A DNA stretch of 64,000 nucleotides from Haloarculaceae archaeon H-GB1-1 (GTDB lineage Archaea; Halobacteriota; Halobacteria; Halobacteriales; Haloarculaceae), in the NCBI GenBank assembly GCA_029688825.1, contig JARUKX010000001.1, forward strand, positions 124,001 to 188,000, in the 5' to 3' direction. Numbering within the stretch: position 1 is the first letter of the stretch; each line of letters starts with the position of its first letter. The notes under the pieces are model-generated. The model worked only from the letters and a program-made list of their open reading frames with translations, did not search any database and had not been told where the DNA came from. The position numbers and the translations under genes were made by a program. Of this stretch, positions 25,020 to 33,328 are shown piece after piece.

Positions 25020-26732
25020 ATGGACGACGACCTACGCGCCCGCGTCGAGGAGGCGGCGGAGACGAACGCCCTCATCAACGCGGTCAAACACGAGTCGGAG
25101 GCACAGGTCGGTGCGATCATGGGTCCGCTGATGGGCCAGAACCCGGAGTTCCGCGAACACGGCGACGAGATAGCCGGCGTCATCGCGCCCGTGGTCCAGC
25201 GAGTCAACGGCATGGACGCCGACGAGCGACGCGAGCGACTGGCCGAACTCGCACCCGAGGAACTGGCGGAGATCGAGAGCGAGGACGAGGAGGACGAGCA
25301 GGTCCTGCCCGACCTCCCGAACGGAGACGACACCGAGACGGTCCGGATGCGCGTCGCGCCGAACCCGAACGGACCGTGGCACGTCGGCCACGCGCGCATG
25401 GCCGCCGTCGTTGGGACGTACAAGGACCTCTACGACGGCGAGTTCATCTGCCGGTTCGACGACACCGACCCGGAGACGAAGCGGCCGGACCTCGACGCCT
25501 ACGACGCCATCCTGGACGCGATCGAGTACCTGGGCTTCCAGCCCGACGAGGTGCTGAAAGCGAGCGACAGACTGGCGACGTACTACGACCACGCACGGGA
25601 CCTCATCGAGAAGGGCGGCGCGTACACGTGTTCGTGTCCCCAGGCGGAGTTCTCCGACATGAAGAACAGCGGCGAAGCCTGCCCGCACCGCGACACGGAC
25701 GTCGAGACTACCCTGTCGGAGTTCGAGGCGATGGTCGACGGCGAGTACGAGTCCGGAGAGAAGGTGCTGCGAGTCAAGACGGACATCGAGCACAAGAACC
25801 CCGCCCTGCGCGACTGGGTAGCGTTCCGCATGATCGACACGCCCCACCCGCGCGAGGAAGCGGCAGACTACCGCTGCTGGCCGATGCTCGACTTCCAGAG
25901 TGGTATCGACGACCACCTCACGGGCGTTACGCACATCATCCGCGGCATCGACCTGCAGGACTCCGCGAAGCGGCAGGGCTTCGTCTACGACTACTTCGGC
26001 TGGGAGTACCCCGAGGTCATCCACTGGGGCCACGTCCAGGTCGACGAGTACGACGTGCCGCTGTCGACCTCCAGCATCAAGGAACTCATCGACGAGGGCG
26101 AACTCACGGGGTGGGACGACCCGCGCGCGCCGACCGTCGCGAGCCTCGAACGGCGTGGAATCCGCAGCGAGGCCATCGTCGAGGCGATGGTCGGGCTGGG
26201 AACGTCGACGAGCAACGTCGACCTCGCGATGTCGACCATCTACGCCAACAACCGCGAACTGATCGACGACGATACCGACCGCGCGTTCTTCGTCCGCGAC
26301 GGCGTCGAGAAGCAGGTCGTCGGCGGTCCCGAATCGGCGGCCCCGCCCGTGCATCCCAACCACGAAGACCGCGGCACCCGAGACATCCCGGTGACGGGAA
26401 CGGTCCTCGTCGAGCCCGACGACGTGCCGCCGAACGGGAAACGCGTGTGGTTGAAGGGATACGGGTGCATCCGCCACACGCGTGACGCATTCGAGTACAC
26501 CGGCGACGACATCGACGTCGTCCGAGAGGAAGGCGTGGACGTCGTTCACTGGGTACCGGGCGAGCAGAACGTCCCACTCCGTCTCCGGACGATGACGGGC
26601 GACGTCGAGGGCCACGCCGAACCCGGCGTCGCGGACTACGACGTCGGGTCGATGCTCCAGTTCGTGCGCGTCGGCTTCGCCCGCATCGACCACCACGGCG
26701 AGGAGTCCGTCGCCTACTTCGCACATCCCTGA
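25020..26732 (+). CDS. gltX: Glutamyl-tRNA synthetase (archaeal type)
   Basis: 570 residues from the ATG at 25020. An N-terminal archaeal extension (1-~105, helical and acidic) precedes the class I catalytic domain, APNPNGPWHVGHARM with HIGH-type HVGH at 121-124. The KMSKS loop is degenerate as VPLSTSSIKE. The C-terminal half is the beta-barrel anticodon-binding domain of the GlnRS/archaeal GluRS group. In haloarchaea this enzyme normally charges both tRNA-Glu and tRNA-Gln, the latter corrected by GatDE; that role is inferred. Longer upstream readings of the frame are non-coding. Confidence 0.95.
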   Translation: MDDDLRARVEEAAETNALINAVKHESEAQVGAIMGPLMGQNPEFREHGDEIAGVIAPVVQRVNGMDADERRERLAELAPEELAEIESEDEEDEQVLPDLPNGDDTETVRMRVAPNPNGPWHVGHARMAAVVGTYKDLYDGEFICRFDDTDPETKRPDLDAYDAILDAIEYLGFQPDEVLKASDRLATYYDHARDLIEKGGAYTCSCPQAEFSDMKNSGEACPHRDTDVETTLSEFEAMVDGEYESGEKVLRVKTDIEHKNPALRDWVAFRMIDTPHPREEAADYRCWPMLDFQSGIDDHLTGVTHIIRGIDLQDSAKRQGFVYDYFGWEYPEVIHWGHVQVDEYDVPLSTSSIKELIDEGELTGWDDPRAPTVASLERRGIRSEAIVEAMVGLGTSTSNVDLAMSTIYANNRELIDDDTDRAFFVRDGVEKQVVGGPESAAPPVHPNHEDRGTRDIPVTGTVLVEPDDVPPNGKRVWLKGYGCIRHTRDAFEYTGDDIDVVREEGVDVVHWVPGEQNVPLRLRTMTGDVEGHAEPGVADYDVGSMLQFVRVGFARIDHHGEESVAYFAHP

Positions 26733-27137
<405 letters not shown>

Positions 27138-27269
27138 TTCTCGCGTCGACCCCGAGATTGGCGCCTGAGTAACTGACGAGTAGTTGGTAGGCGTTTCCCG
27201 ACCGCAGATAACCGACGAAAAGCTTAGGAGTGCTGTGGGAGACGTTCGTACACACGGTACGTAATCACA

Positions 27270-28124
27270 ATGTATTCAGTAGTTCTGACCAAAGGCGTCC
27301 CCGACTTTCGAGAGGGGCAGGTATCCTTCGACGAGGACGGCCACCTCGAACGCGGGAAGACGCCGACGGTGATGAATCCGAACGACAAGTACGCTCTCCG
27401 GGCCGCCCTCCAGACGAAGGTCCGCCACGGTGGCGACGTGTCGTTGATGAGCATGGGCCCACCCGGCTACAAAGAGGTCCTCCAGGAGGGGATGGCCGAC
27501 GTCTACGCGGACGATCTCTATCTGCTGAGCGACCGCGAGATGGGGGCTGCCGACACCTGGGCGACGGCGATGACAGTCGCCTCGGGCATCGGCAAACTCG
27601 ACCAGGAACCAGATCTCGTGTTCGCGGGCTTCAAGACCGCAGACGGTGAGACAGGCCACACCGGCCCGCAGGCGTGCTGGTGTCTGGACCGCCCGCTCAT
27701 CACGCACGTCATCTCCCTCGACGTCGACGAAGACGAGGGAGTGGTGCGTGCGAAACGGCTCGTCGAGGGCGACGTCGAGGAGATCGAGACGGTGGAGGCG
27801 GACCTCCCTGCATTCATCGTCACCGACCCGGAGTTCGAACCGAGCTACTACCGCGCCTCCCATCGACTACGTCACAAGGACCTCCGCGAGGAGACACAGG
27901 AGCGCGCGGAGAACTACGAGGACCACGTGACGGTCTGGGATCACTCGGCGCTGAACCTCGACCCGGACTTCATCGGCCTCGACGGCTCGCCGACAATCGT
28001 CGAGGGCGTCGACCCGATTCCGAAGGCCCCGTCCGAGCGCGAAGCCACGACCATCGACCCGAGCGACGGCGAGGGGATGTCCGACGTGCTCGAAACGCTG
28101 CAACCTCACGTGGCAGGTGACTGA
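27270..28124 (+). CDS. etfB: Electron transfer flavoprotein beta subunit (FixA-type)
   Basis: 284 residues. SVVLTKGVPDFREGQVSFDE at the N-terminus, NPNDKYALRAALQTKVRHGG and the GFKTADGETGHTGPQ segment identify EtfB; the AMP/flavin-binding loop is in the latter part of this region. With EtfA it forms a heterodimeric FAD electron carrier feeding a membrane quinone oxidoreductase. It starts the etfB-etfA-fixC operon; a T-rich AAAAGCTTAGG at 27217-27227 is a possible promoter element. Similarity of the whole set to bacterial FixABCX suggests either beta-oxidation electron flow or bifurcation. Confidence 0.93.
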   Translation: MYSVVLTKGVPDFREGQVSFDEDGHLERGKTPTVMNPNDKYALRAALQTKVRHGGDVSLMSMGPPGYKEVLQEGMADVYADDLYLLSDREMGAADTWATAMTVASGIGKLDQEPDLVFAGFKTADGETGHTGPQACWCLDRPLITHVISLDVDEDEGVVRAKRLVEGDVEEIETVEADLPAFIVTDPEFEPSYYRASHRLRHKDLREETQERAENYEDHVTVWDHSALNLDPDFIGLDGSPTIVEGVDPIPKAPSEREATTIDPSDGEGMSDVLETLQPHVAGD

Positions 28125-28126
28125 CG

Positions 28127-29794
28127 ATGGTGGACATCGACCCAACTGAACTCGAAATCGCCGAACTCGGCCCGAAGATCAAGGACGTCGACGACCCCGA
28201 CGAACTGCGCGAGATGCTGGCCCTCGAAGAGGACAGCGAGGACCGCGTCCCCGTCAAGACGCTCATCGAGGACCGCATCGAGAAACTGACGGCGGAAGAC
28301 GAGGAGATCGACCCCGAGGCGGTCGACCTCTCGGACCTGACAGTCGCCGACGTCGCGAACCTCGTTCGAGACATCGACGACGTCGACGTGCTCGAAGACC
28401 TGCTTGATCGCGAGAAGGCCGGAAAGGACCGCAAGACCGCGAAGGGACAGATAGAGAGCCGCATCGAATCCGTCGAAGGAACTGACGAGGACGGCGAGGC
28501 CGCGGAGGTCGAGTACGTTCCGCCGGAGGAGAAACATCCCGACCTCGACCACCCCACGACTGACAAACAGTGGGTCGAGGACCTCGTCGACGCCGACTAC
28601 CGCGACATGTGGGTCTACTGTGAGACCCAGCAAGGCGACCTCATCGACGTCTCACTGGAGATGCTGGGCAAGGCCCGGCAGCTGATGGACGACTACAACG
28701 AGCAGTACGGCGAGGAAGAGGACGTCGTCGCGGTCCTCGTCGGCGACGGGGTCTCCGAGCTGACGGACGACGTCATCGCTCGTGGGGCCGACAGGGTGGT
28801 CTACTTCGAAGACGACCGGCTCGAACGGTTCCGACACAAACCGTACACCGAGATCCTCGCCAACATGGCCAGAGCCGGCGGCGAGGTCGCCGCCGAGGGC
28901 CAGGAGGACGTCGACTGGAAGGACTACGACGAACCGCGGTACGTCCTCTTCCCGGCGACGAACAACGGTCGCGACCTCTCCGCGCTCGTGCAGGGCGAAC
29001 TCGACTCCGGGTTGGCCAGCGACTGCTCGGGACTGTACATCGAGAACGTGATGATCTCCAACCCCGCGAAGACGGGGTCGGCCGGCGACAAGAAGGAGTT
29101 CGAGCGGGTGCTCCACATGAAGCGGCCCGACTTCTCGGGCTTCGAGTACTCGACCATCCTCTGTCTGGACAAACCCCATCGGGACTTCCACCCGCAGGGG
29201 GCCTCCGTGATTCCGGGGAGCTTCGAGATTCCCGAGGCCGACAGCGCCCGCGAGGGCGAAGTCGTCGAGCACGAGATGGACGTCGACGACTCGTGGTTCC
29301 ACGTCGAGGTCACCGAGTACGACCAGCTCGAAGACGGCATCGACCTCACGGGCAACGAGGTCGTCGTCGCGCTGGGCCGCGGCATCAACGCCGACCCGAC
29401 GAAGGGGATCGAACTCGGTCTCGACCTCGTCGACGCGTTCGACGAGGCCGACCTCGGTCTCTCGCGGGGCGTCATCACGTCCTCGTACAACTTCGACGGC
29501 CACGTCGAGCAGTACGTCGCGGAGGAGCGCCAGATCGGCGAGAGCGGGCAGGTCGTCGAGCCCGACGTGTACATCGCGGCGGGAATCAGCGGCGCGATCC
29601 AGCACAAGGTCGGCATGGACGAATCGGACGTCATCATAGCCATCAACAACGACCCCGACGCGGACATCAAGGACTTCTCGGACTACTATATCGAGGGCGA
29701 CCTCTTCGAAGTACTACCGATGCTCACAGACGCACTCGAAGCCGGCGAACTGGACGTACAGGCAATCGCTGACGGAGGGAACGCCGATGACTGA
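28127..29794 (+). CDS. etfA: Electron transfer flavoprotein alpha subunit with N-terminal extension (FixB-type)
   Basis: 555 residues, much longer than the ~310-residue ETF alpha core. The first ~155 residues are an acidic, helical extension (repeated DLTVADVANLVRDIDDVDVL-like helices), whose function I do not know. The ETF domain starts near MWVYCETQQGDLIDVSLEML. The C-terminal FAD-binding part has the family arginine and loop region GLSRGVITSSYNFDGHVEQY and the YIAAGISGAIQHKVGM motif. It follows etfB after two bases and overlaps fixC by 8 bases. Confidence 0.92.
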   Translation: MVDIDPTELEIAELGPKIKDVDDPDELREMLALEEDSEDRVPVKTLIEDRIEKLTAEDEEIDPEAVDLSDLTVADVANLVRDIDDVDVLEDLLDREKAGKDRKTAKGQIESRIESVEGTDEDGEAAEVEYVPPEEKHPDLDHPTTDKQWVEDLVDADYRDMWVYCETQQGDLIDVSLEMLGKARQLMDDYNEQYGEEEDVVAVLVGDGVSELTDDVIARGADRVVYFEDDRLERFRHKPYTEILANMARAGGEVAAEGQEDVDWKDYDEPRYVLFPATNNGRDLSALVQGELDSGLASDCSGLYIENVMISNPAKTGSAGDKKEFERVLHMKRPDFSGFEYSTILCLDKPHRDFHPQGASVIPGSFEIPEADSAREGEVVEHEMDVDDSWFHVEVTEYDQLEDGIDLTGNEVVVALGRGINADPTKGIELGLDLVDAFDEADLGLSRGVITSSYNFDGHVEQYVAEERQIGESGQVVEPDVYIAAGISGAIQHKVGMDESDVIIAINNDPDADIKDFSDYYIEGDLFEVLPMLTDALEAGELDVQAIADGGNADD

Positions 29795-31478
29795 GACCGA
29801 CGGCGGGCAGACGGTCGACGACGCCGAGCACTACGAGGCGCTCGTCGTGGGCGCCGGTCCAGGTGGCGCGGCCGCCGCCGCGACGCTCGCCCGAAACGAC
29901 GTGGAGACGCTCGTCCTCGAACGGGGCGTCGACGCCGGTTCGAAGAACGTCTCCGGCGGGCTCATCTACGCCGAGAAGTCCGCGCCGTACACCATCGACA
30001 GGCTGTTTCCCGACTTCCGCGAGGAGGCGACCGACCGCGAGATAACGGACTACTACATCCACAACGTCGCGGGCGAACAGGTGAAGACGTTCGACATCAC
30101 CGATCTCCACGAACACGACACGGAGTGGTCGGACGCCGTCCTCCGGCGGAAGATGGACTCCTGGCTGGCCGACCGGGTCCACGAGATGACCCGCGAGACC
30201 GGCGGCGGGCTGTTGACCGAGGTACGCGTCAACGGGCTGCTCCGGGAGAAGGGCCGCATCGTCGGCGTCACCTGCGACGAGATCGACCCAATCACGGCCG
30301 ACGTCGTCATCGCCGCCGACGGGGTCAACAGCGAACTCGCGCGCGACGCCGGCCTGACCGACTGGGAGGACCCAGACGAGTACTTCCAGGGCGTGAAGGC
30401 GGTCGCGGACATGCCCAGCGACGTCATCGAGGAGCGCTTCGGCGTCAGCGGCGACGAGGGAGTCGCCCACCTGTTCTCGGGCGACCTCTTCGAGGGCGTC
30501 CGCGGCGGTGGGTTCCTCTACACCAACGACGACTCGCTGTCCATCGGCTCGGTGTTCCACCTCGACAGCATCGCCGAGGAACGAGCCGAACCGCATCAAC
30601 TGCTGGACAATCTCCTCACCCACCCGCTCCTCGCGGAGTGGCTGGGCGACGACTACGAGGAGGTCGAGTACGGGGCGAAGCTCGTCCCCGACTCGAAGAA
30701 GATGGCGCTCAAGCGGCCATACCGCGGTCGGCTACTCGCCGTCGGCGACGCGGCGGGACAGATGCAGGCCCAGGGGCCCATCATCAAGGGGATGAACCAC
30801 GCCGTCACCGCCGGCGCGCTCGCCGCCGAGGCCTACATCGAAGCGCGGTCTCGGGACGAGGAGAACATGATGGGCCACTTCTACAAGGAGAAGCTCGAGA
30901 CCGAGGGCGTCATGGACAAGCTCCGGCCGGCCCGCTACGAACTCGCCAGCAAGGTCGGCGAGAACGAGACCGTCTCGAACGTCGTCGACAGCGTGGTCAC
31001 CTCCGGGGTCGGCCGAATGGCCGTCAGCGCCCTTGGCGGGACGCTGGAGCGGCTCTACAGCTCGCCGTTCCTCGTCGGGATGATCCCCGACACGCGAACG
31101 CCGTACGTCACCCTCCCGACCGTCATCGCCGAGGAACTCGGGACGCCGGTTCGCGAGCGCAACGACGTCCAGCCCCCGGACCTCGCCGACCGCATCGGTG
31201 ATCTGACCTACGACGTCGACGTCGGGAATCCACACATTGAACTCCGGGACAAGTCGTTCGCGGCCAGCGGGACCGCCGTGACGGCGTGTCCGGTCAGCGC
31301 CACGGACTTCGGCGGCGGCTGCTACCGCGCAGAGACCGTCGAGACCAACGGCAGCACCGAGAAGGTCGTCAGTCTCGACACCCAGCCGTGCGTCGAGTGT
31401 GGCACCTGCGCGGTCGTCGCGGACACGACGTGGGAACACCCGCGCGGCGGCAAGGGCGTCGACTACAAACAGGGCTGA
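29787..31478 (+). CDS. fixC: FixC/ETF-quinone oxidoreductase-like flavoprotein fused to a FixX-like ferredoxin domain
   Basis: 563 residues. The FAD dinucleotide-binding motif is VVGAGPGGAAAAATLARN (20-37), with the SGGLIYAEKS active-site region and the GDAAGQMQAQGPIIKGMNHA motif typical of FixC/ETF-QO proteins. The last ~75 residues contain TACPVSATDFGGGCYR and QPCVECGTCAVVADTTWEHP, the pattern of the FixX/ETF-QO ferredoxin domain. The protein thus combines FixC and FixX. It probably passes electrons from the EtfAB dimer to menaquinone. The first cysteine set is atypical, so cluster content is uncertain. Confidence 0.9.
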   Translation: MTETDGGQTVDDAEHYEALVVGAGPGGAAAAATLARNDVETLVLERGVDAGSKNVSGGLIYAEKSAPYTIDRLFPDFREEATDREITDYYIHNVAGEQVKTFDITDLHEHDTEWSDAVLRRKMDSWLADRVHEMTRETGGGLLTEVRVNGLLREKGRIVGVTCDEIDPITADVVIAADGVNSELARDAGLTDWEDPDEYFQGVKAVADMPSDVIEERFGVSGDEGVAHLFSGDLFEGVRGGGFLYTNDDSLSIGSVFHLDSIAEERAEPHQLLDNLLTHPLLAEWLGDDYEEVEYGAKLVPDSKKMALKRPYRGRLLAVGDAAGQMQAQGPIIKGMNHAVTAGALAAEAYIEARSRDEENMMGHFYKEKLETEGVMDKLRPARYELASKVGENETVSNVVDSVVTSGVGRMAVSALGGTLERLYSSPFLVGMIPDTRTPYVTLPTVIAEELGTPVRERNDVQPPDLADRIGDLTYDVDVGNPHIELRDKSFAASGTAVTACPVSATDFGGGCYRAETVETNGSTEKVVSLDTQPCVECGTCAVVADTTWEHPRGGKGVDYKQG

Positions 31479-31479
31479 G

Positions 31480-31851
31480 ATGCCCTCGCAGTTCGCAGCC
31501 CGCATCGACGAACTCGCGACCGCGGCCAGCGAGGCCGCTGCGGAGTTCGAACCGCCCGCTGACCCACCCGACGAGGAGCGGGCGATGGAGTTCCTTCGGG
31601 AGGGACTCGGGCCAACCATCGTGGTCTACCTCGACGCTCGCACGGGCGGCGGTAGCCCGGTTGAGTTCGGAACTGAGGAGTTCAGACGGCTCGAGCGGAC
31701 GACGAACACCTGGCTCGACCTGTACGCGGCGTGCTACGGCGTCGACCTCGACGCCGAGTTCACCGTCCGAAAGGCCGCTGAACTCCTGATGGAGACGCAC
31801 AACGTCAAGGACGTCGCGCAGTTGCTGACGGACGTCCCCGCTCGACACTGA
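31480..31851 (+). CDS. Conserved haloarchaeal protein of unknown function
   Basis: 123 residues starting at the ATG at 31480, one base after the FixC stop codon. I recognise no domain. It is acidic and predicted helical, with an unusual mid-segment VVYLDARTGGGSPVEFGTEE and a C-terminal helix RKAAELLMETHNVKDVAQLL. There is no signal peptide, metal motif or membrane segment. Its tight placement at the end of the etfB-etfA-fixC operon suggests co-transcription and perhaps a role in ETF assembly or regulation, but nothing in the sequence demonstrates this. Confidence 0.7.
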   Translation: MPSQFAARIDELATAASEAAAEFEPPADPPDEERAMEFLREGLGPTIVVYLDARTGGGSPVEFGTEEFRRLERTTNTWLDLYAACYGVDLDAEFTVRKAAELLMETHNVKDVAQLLTDVPARH

Positions 31852-31916
31852 GTCGGGCCTCGCGACCTCGTCTATCCTGATAAACAGTTAAGTTTAGTGG
31901 TGCGTTAGCAGTTGGC

Positions 31917-32648
31917 ATGGAAGTCACCGAGACGCTGGAGTTCGAGAACAAGGATCGCAAGGACATCTACGAGTACGTCGAGCGGTTCGGCTCGGTGGAT
32001 CCGGACGCCGCCAGGAACGCCCTCGACATGGACCCGCGGGCGTTCGGCCACGGCGTCGCCATCCTCAAACGCGACGGCATTCTGGAGGAGGTCGACGGCG
32101 AACTCCGGATCGCCTACGAGGGCGGTGCCGAGGAGGAGTTCCGAGACGACGGCGTCGAGTTCGTCATCCGACAGGCTCGACAGGAGGACCTGAGCGGCCT
32201 CGTCGGCTCGATTCGGACGGTGCTGGAGGCGAAGACGTACGTCAAGGCCGAGACCGTCGCCGACGTGGTCGACAACGAGGGGGTCCTCCTCAGGCACAAC
32301 GACCTCGAATCGCGCATCTTCTTCGTCGCCTGCGTCGGCGAGGACGTGGTCGGCTGGGTCCACCTCAACGCGCCCGAATCGGAGAAGCTGTCACACACCG
32401 CCGAACTCACTCTGGGCGTCCTCGAACGCTACCAGGGCCACGGCATCGGCAGTCACCTCCTCGAACGCGGTCTGGAGTGGGCCGCGTCACACGGCTACGA
32501 GAAGATCTACAACTCCATCCCCGCCAGCAACCAGGAAGCCATCGACTTCCTGGAAGACCACGGCTGGCGCATCGAAGCGACCCGCGAGGGCCACTACAAG
32601 CTCGACGGCGAGTACATCGACGAAGTGATGATGGAACTGGACCTCTAG
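31917..32648 (+). CDS. GNAT N-acetyltransferase with N-terminal winged-helix-like domain
   Basis: 243 residues. The first ~80 residues (LEFENKDRKDIYEYVERFGS with an ALDMDPRAFGHGVAILKRDG helix-turn-helix pattern) look like a small winged-helix domain. The rest is a GNAT fold with the acetyl-CoA motif LGVLERYQGHGIGSHLLERG and the motif B region YNSIPASNQEAIDFLEDHGW. The domain order suggests a regulator coupled to acetylation, or a protein acetyltransferase with a binding module. The substrate is unknown. Its stop codon overlaps that of the zinc-finger gene on the other strand. Confidence 0.85.
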   Translation: MEVTETLEFENKDRKDIYEYVERFGSVDPDAARNALDMDPRAFGHGVAILKRDGILEEVDGELRIAYEGGAEEEFRDDGVEFVIRQARQEDLSGLVGSIRTVLEAKTYVKAETVADVVDNEGVLLRHNDLESRIFFVACVGEDVVGWVHLNAPESEKLSHTAELTLGVLERYQGHGIGSHLLERGLEWAASHGYEKIYNSIPASNQEAIDFLEDHGWRIEATREGHYKLDGEYIDEVMMELDL

Positions 32649-32803
32649 GACCACTCGCTCCCCTCGATTGGCTCGGCGACGATACCGTCCTGTTGGACCA
32701 GCGCTCTCGCGTGGGCCGTGCAGACGTTCCTGTCGGCGTCCCAGGGGACGTGCAACCGAACCGCCGCCTCGTTCTCGCATCCGGCTTCCGAACACTCGGC
32801 CAT
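32645..32803 (-). CDS. Small zinc-finger protein (52 residues)
   Basis: A short gene translated from the ATG at 32803: MAECSEAGCENEAAVRLHVP is its beginning. C4, C9, C28 and H31 (in NVCTAHARALVQ) form a plausible single zinc site, a pattern frequent in haloarchaeal small zinc-finger proteins. It lies on the minus strand, convergent with the acetyltransferase gene and overlapping its stop codon; the DUF456 gene lies upstream on the same strand. Function unknown. The acidic composition and coding-like codon use support a real gene. Confidence 0.72.
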   Translation of the reverse strand: MAECSEAGCENEAAVRLHVPWDADRNVCTAHARALVQQDGIVAEPIEGSEWS

Positions 32804-32839
32804 ACGCGGCCTACGCGCTCGGCGGCTACCAGTCTTTGG

Positions 32840-33328
32840 CTACACCAGCACGACGACGAGCATCGCGACCAGTATCCCGCCGGTGAGGACCACCTGCACG
32901 ACGTTCGACCCGAGTAGCCCGACGGTCGTGATGGCAGCCGTTCGCAGACCCGCCCGCGCGTCGCTGTGCTCGGCGTACTCGATGAGGAAGACGGTCCCGA
33001 CGGTCCCGACGAGCAGTCCGAGCGGCCCGAGGGTGAACAGGCCGACGAGACCGGCGACCCCGGCCAGAATGGCCGTCGTGGTCGACGCACCGCCAGCCTT
33101 CGCCGAGACGACCCCGGCCAGCCAGTCGACGACCGTCGCCGTCACCCCGACGAGGACGAGGCCGACGAGCACGAGGACGTTCGGCTCGGTGTAGCCAGTG
33201 TGCCACCAGTACAGCAGGACGCCAGCGACGGACAACAGCCCGCTCGGGACGAACGGCGTGACGCTCCCCACGACGCCGCCGAGCAACAGCGCGAACGCGA
33301 GCACCACGATTGCGAGGTCCGGAATCAC
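32840..33328 (-). CDS. DUF456-family membrane protein
   Basis: 162 residues, nearly all hydrophobic with four or five membrane segments. The N-terminus LAFALLLGGVVGSVTPFVPSG and the GLFTLGPLGLLVGTVGTVFL region are typical of DUF456, a family whose function is unknown but which is common in bacteria and archaea. Its start overlaps the tmcA stop codon by 4 bases (ATGA), so it is co-transcribed with tmcA and translationally coupled, but I see no functional rationale for the pairing. Confidence 0.82.
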   Translation of the reverse strand: MIPDLAIVVLAFALLLGGVVGSVTPFVPSGLLSVAGVLLYWWHTGYTEPNVLVLVGLVLVGVTATVVDWLAGVVSAKAGGASTTTAILAGVAGLVGLFTLGPLGLLVGTVGTVFLIEYAEHSDARAGLRTAAITTVGLLGSNVVQVVLTGGILVAMLVVVLV

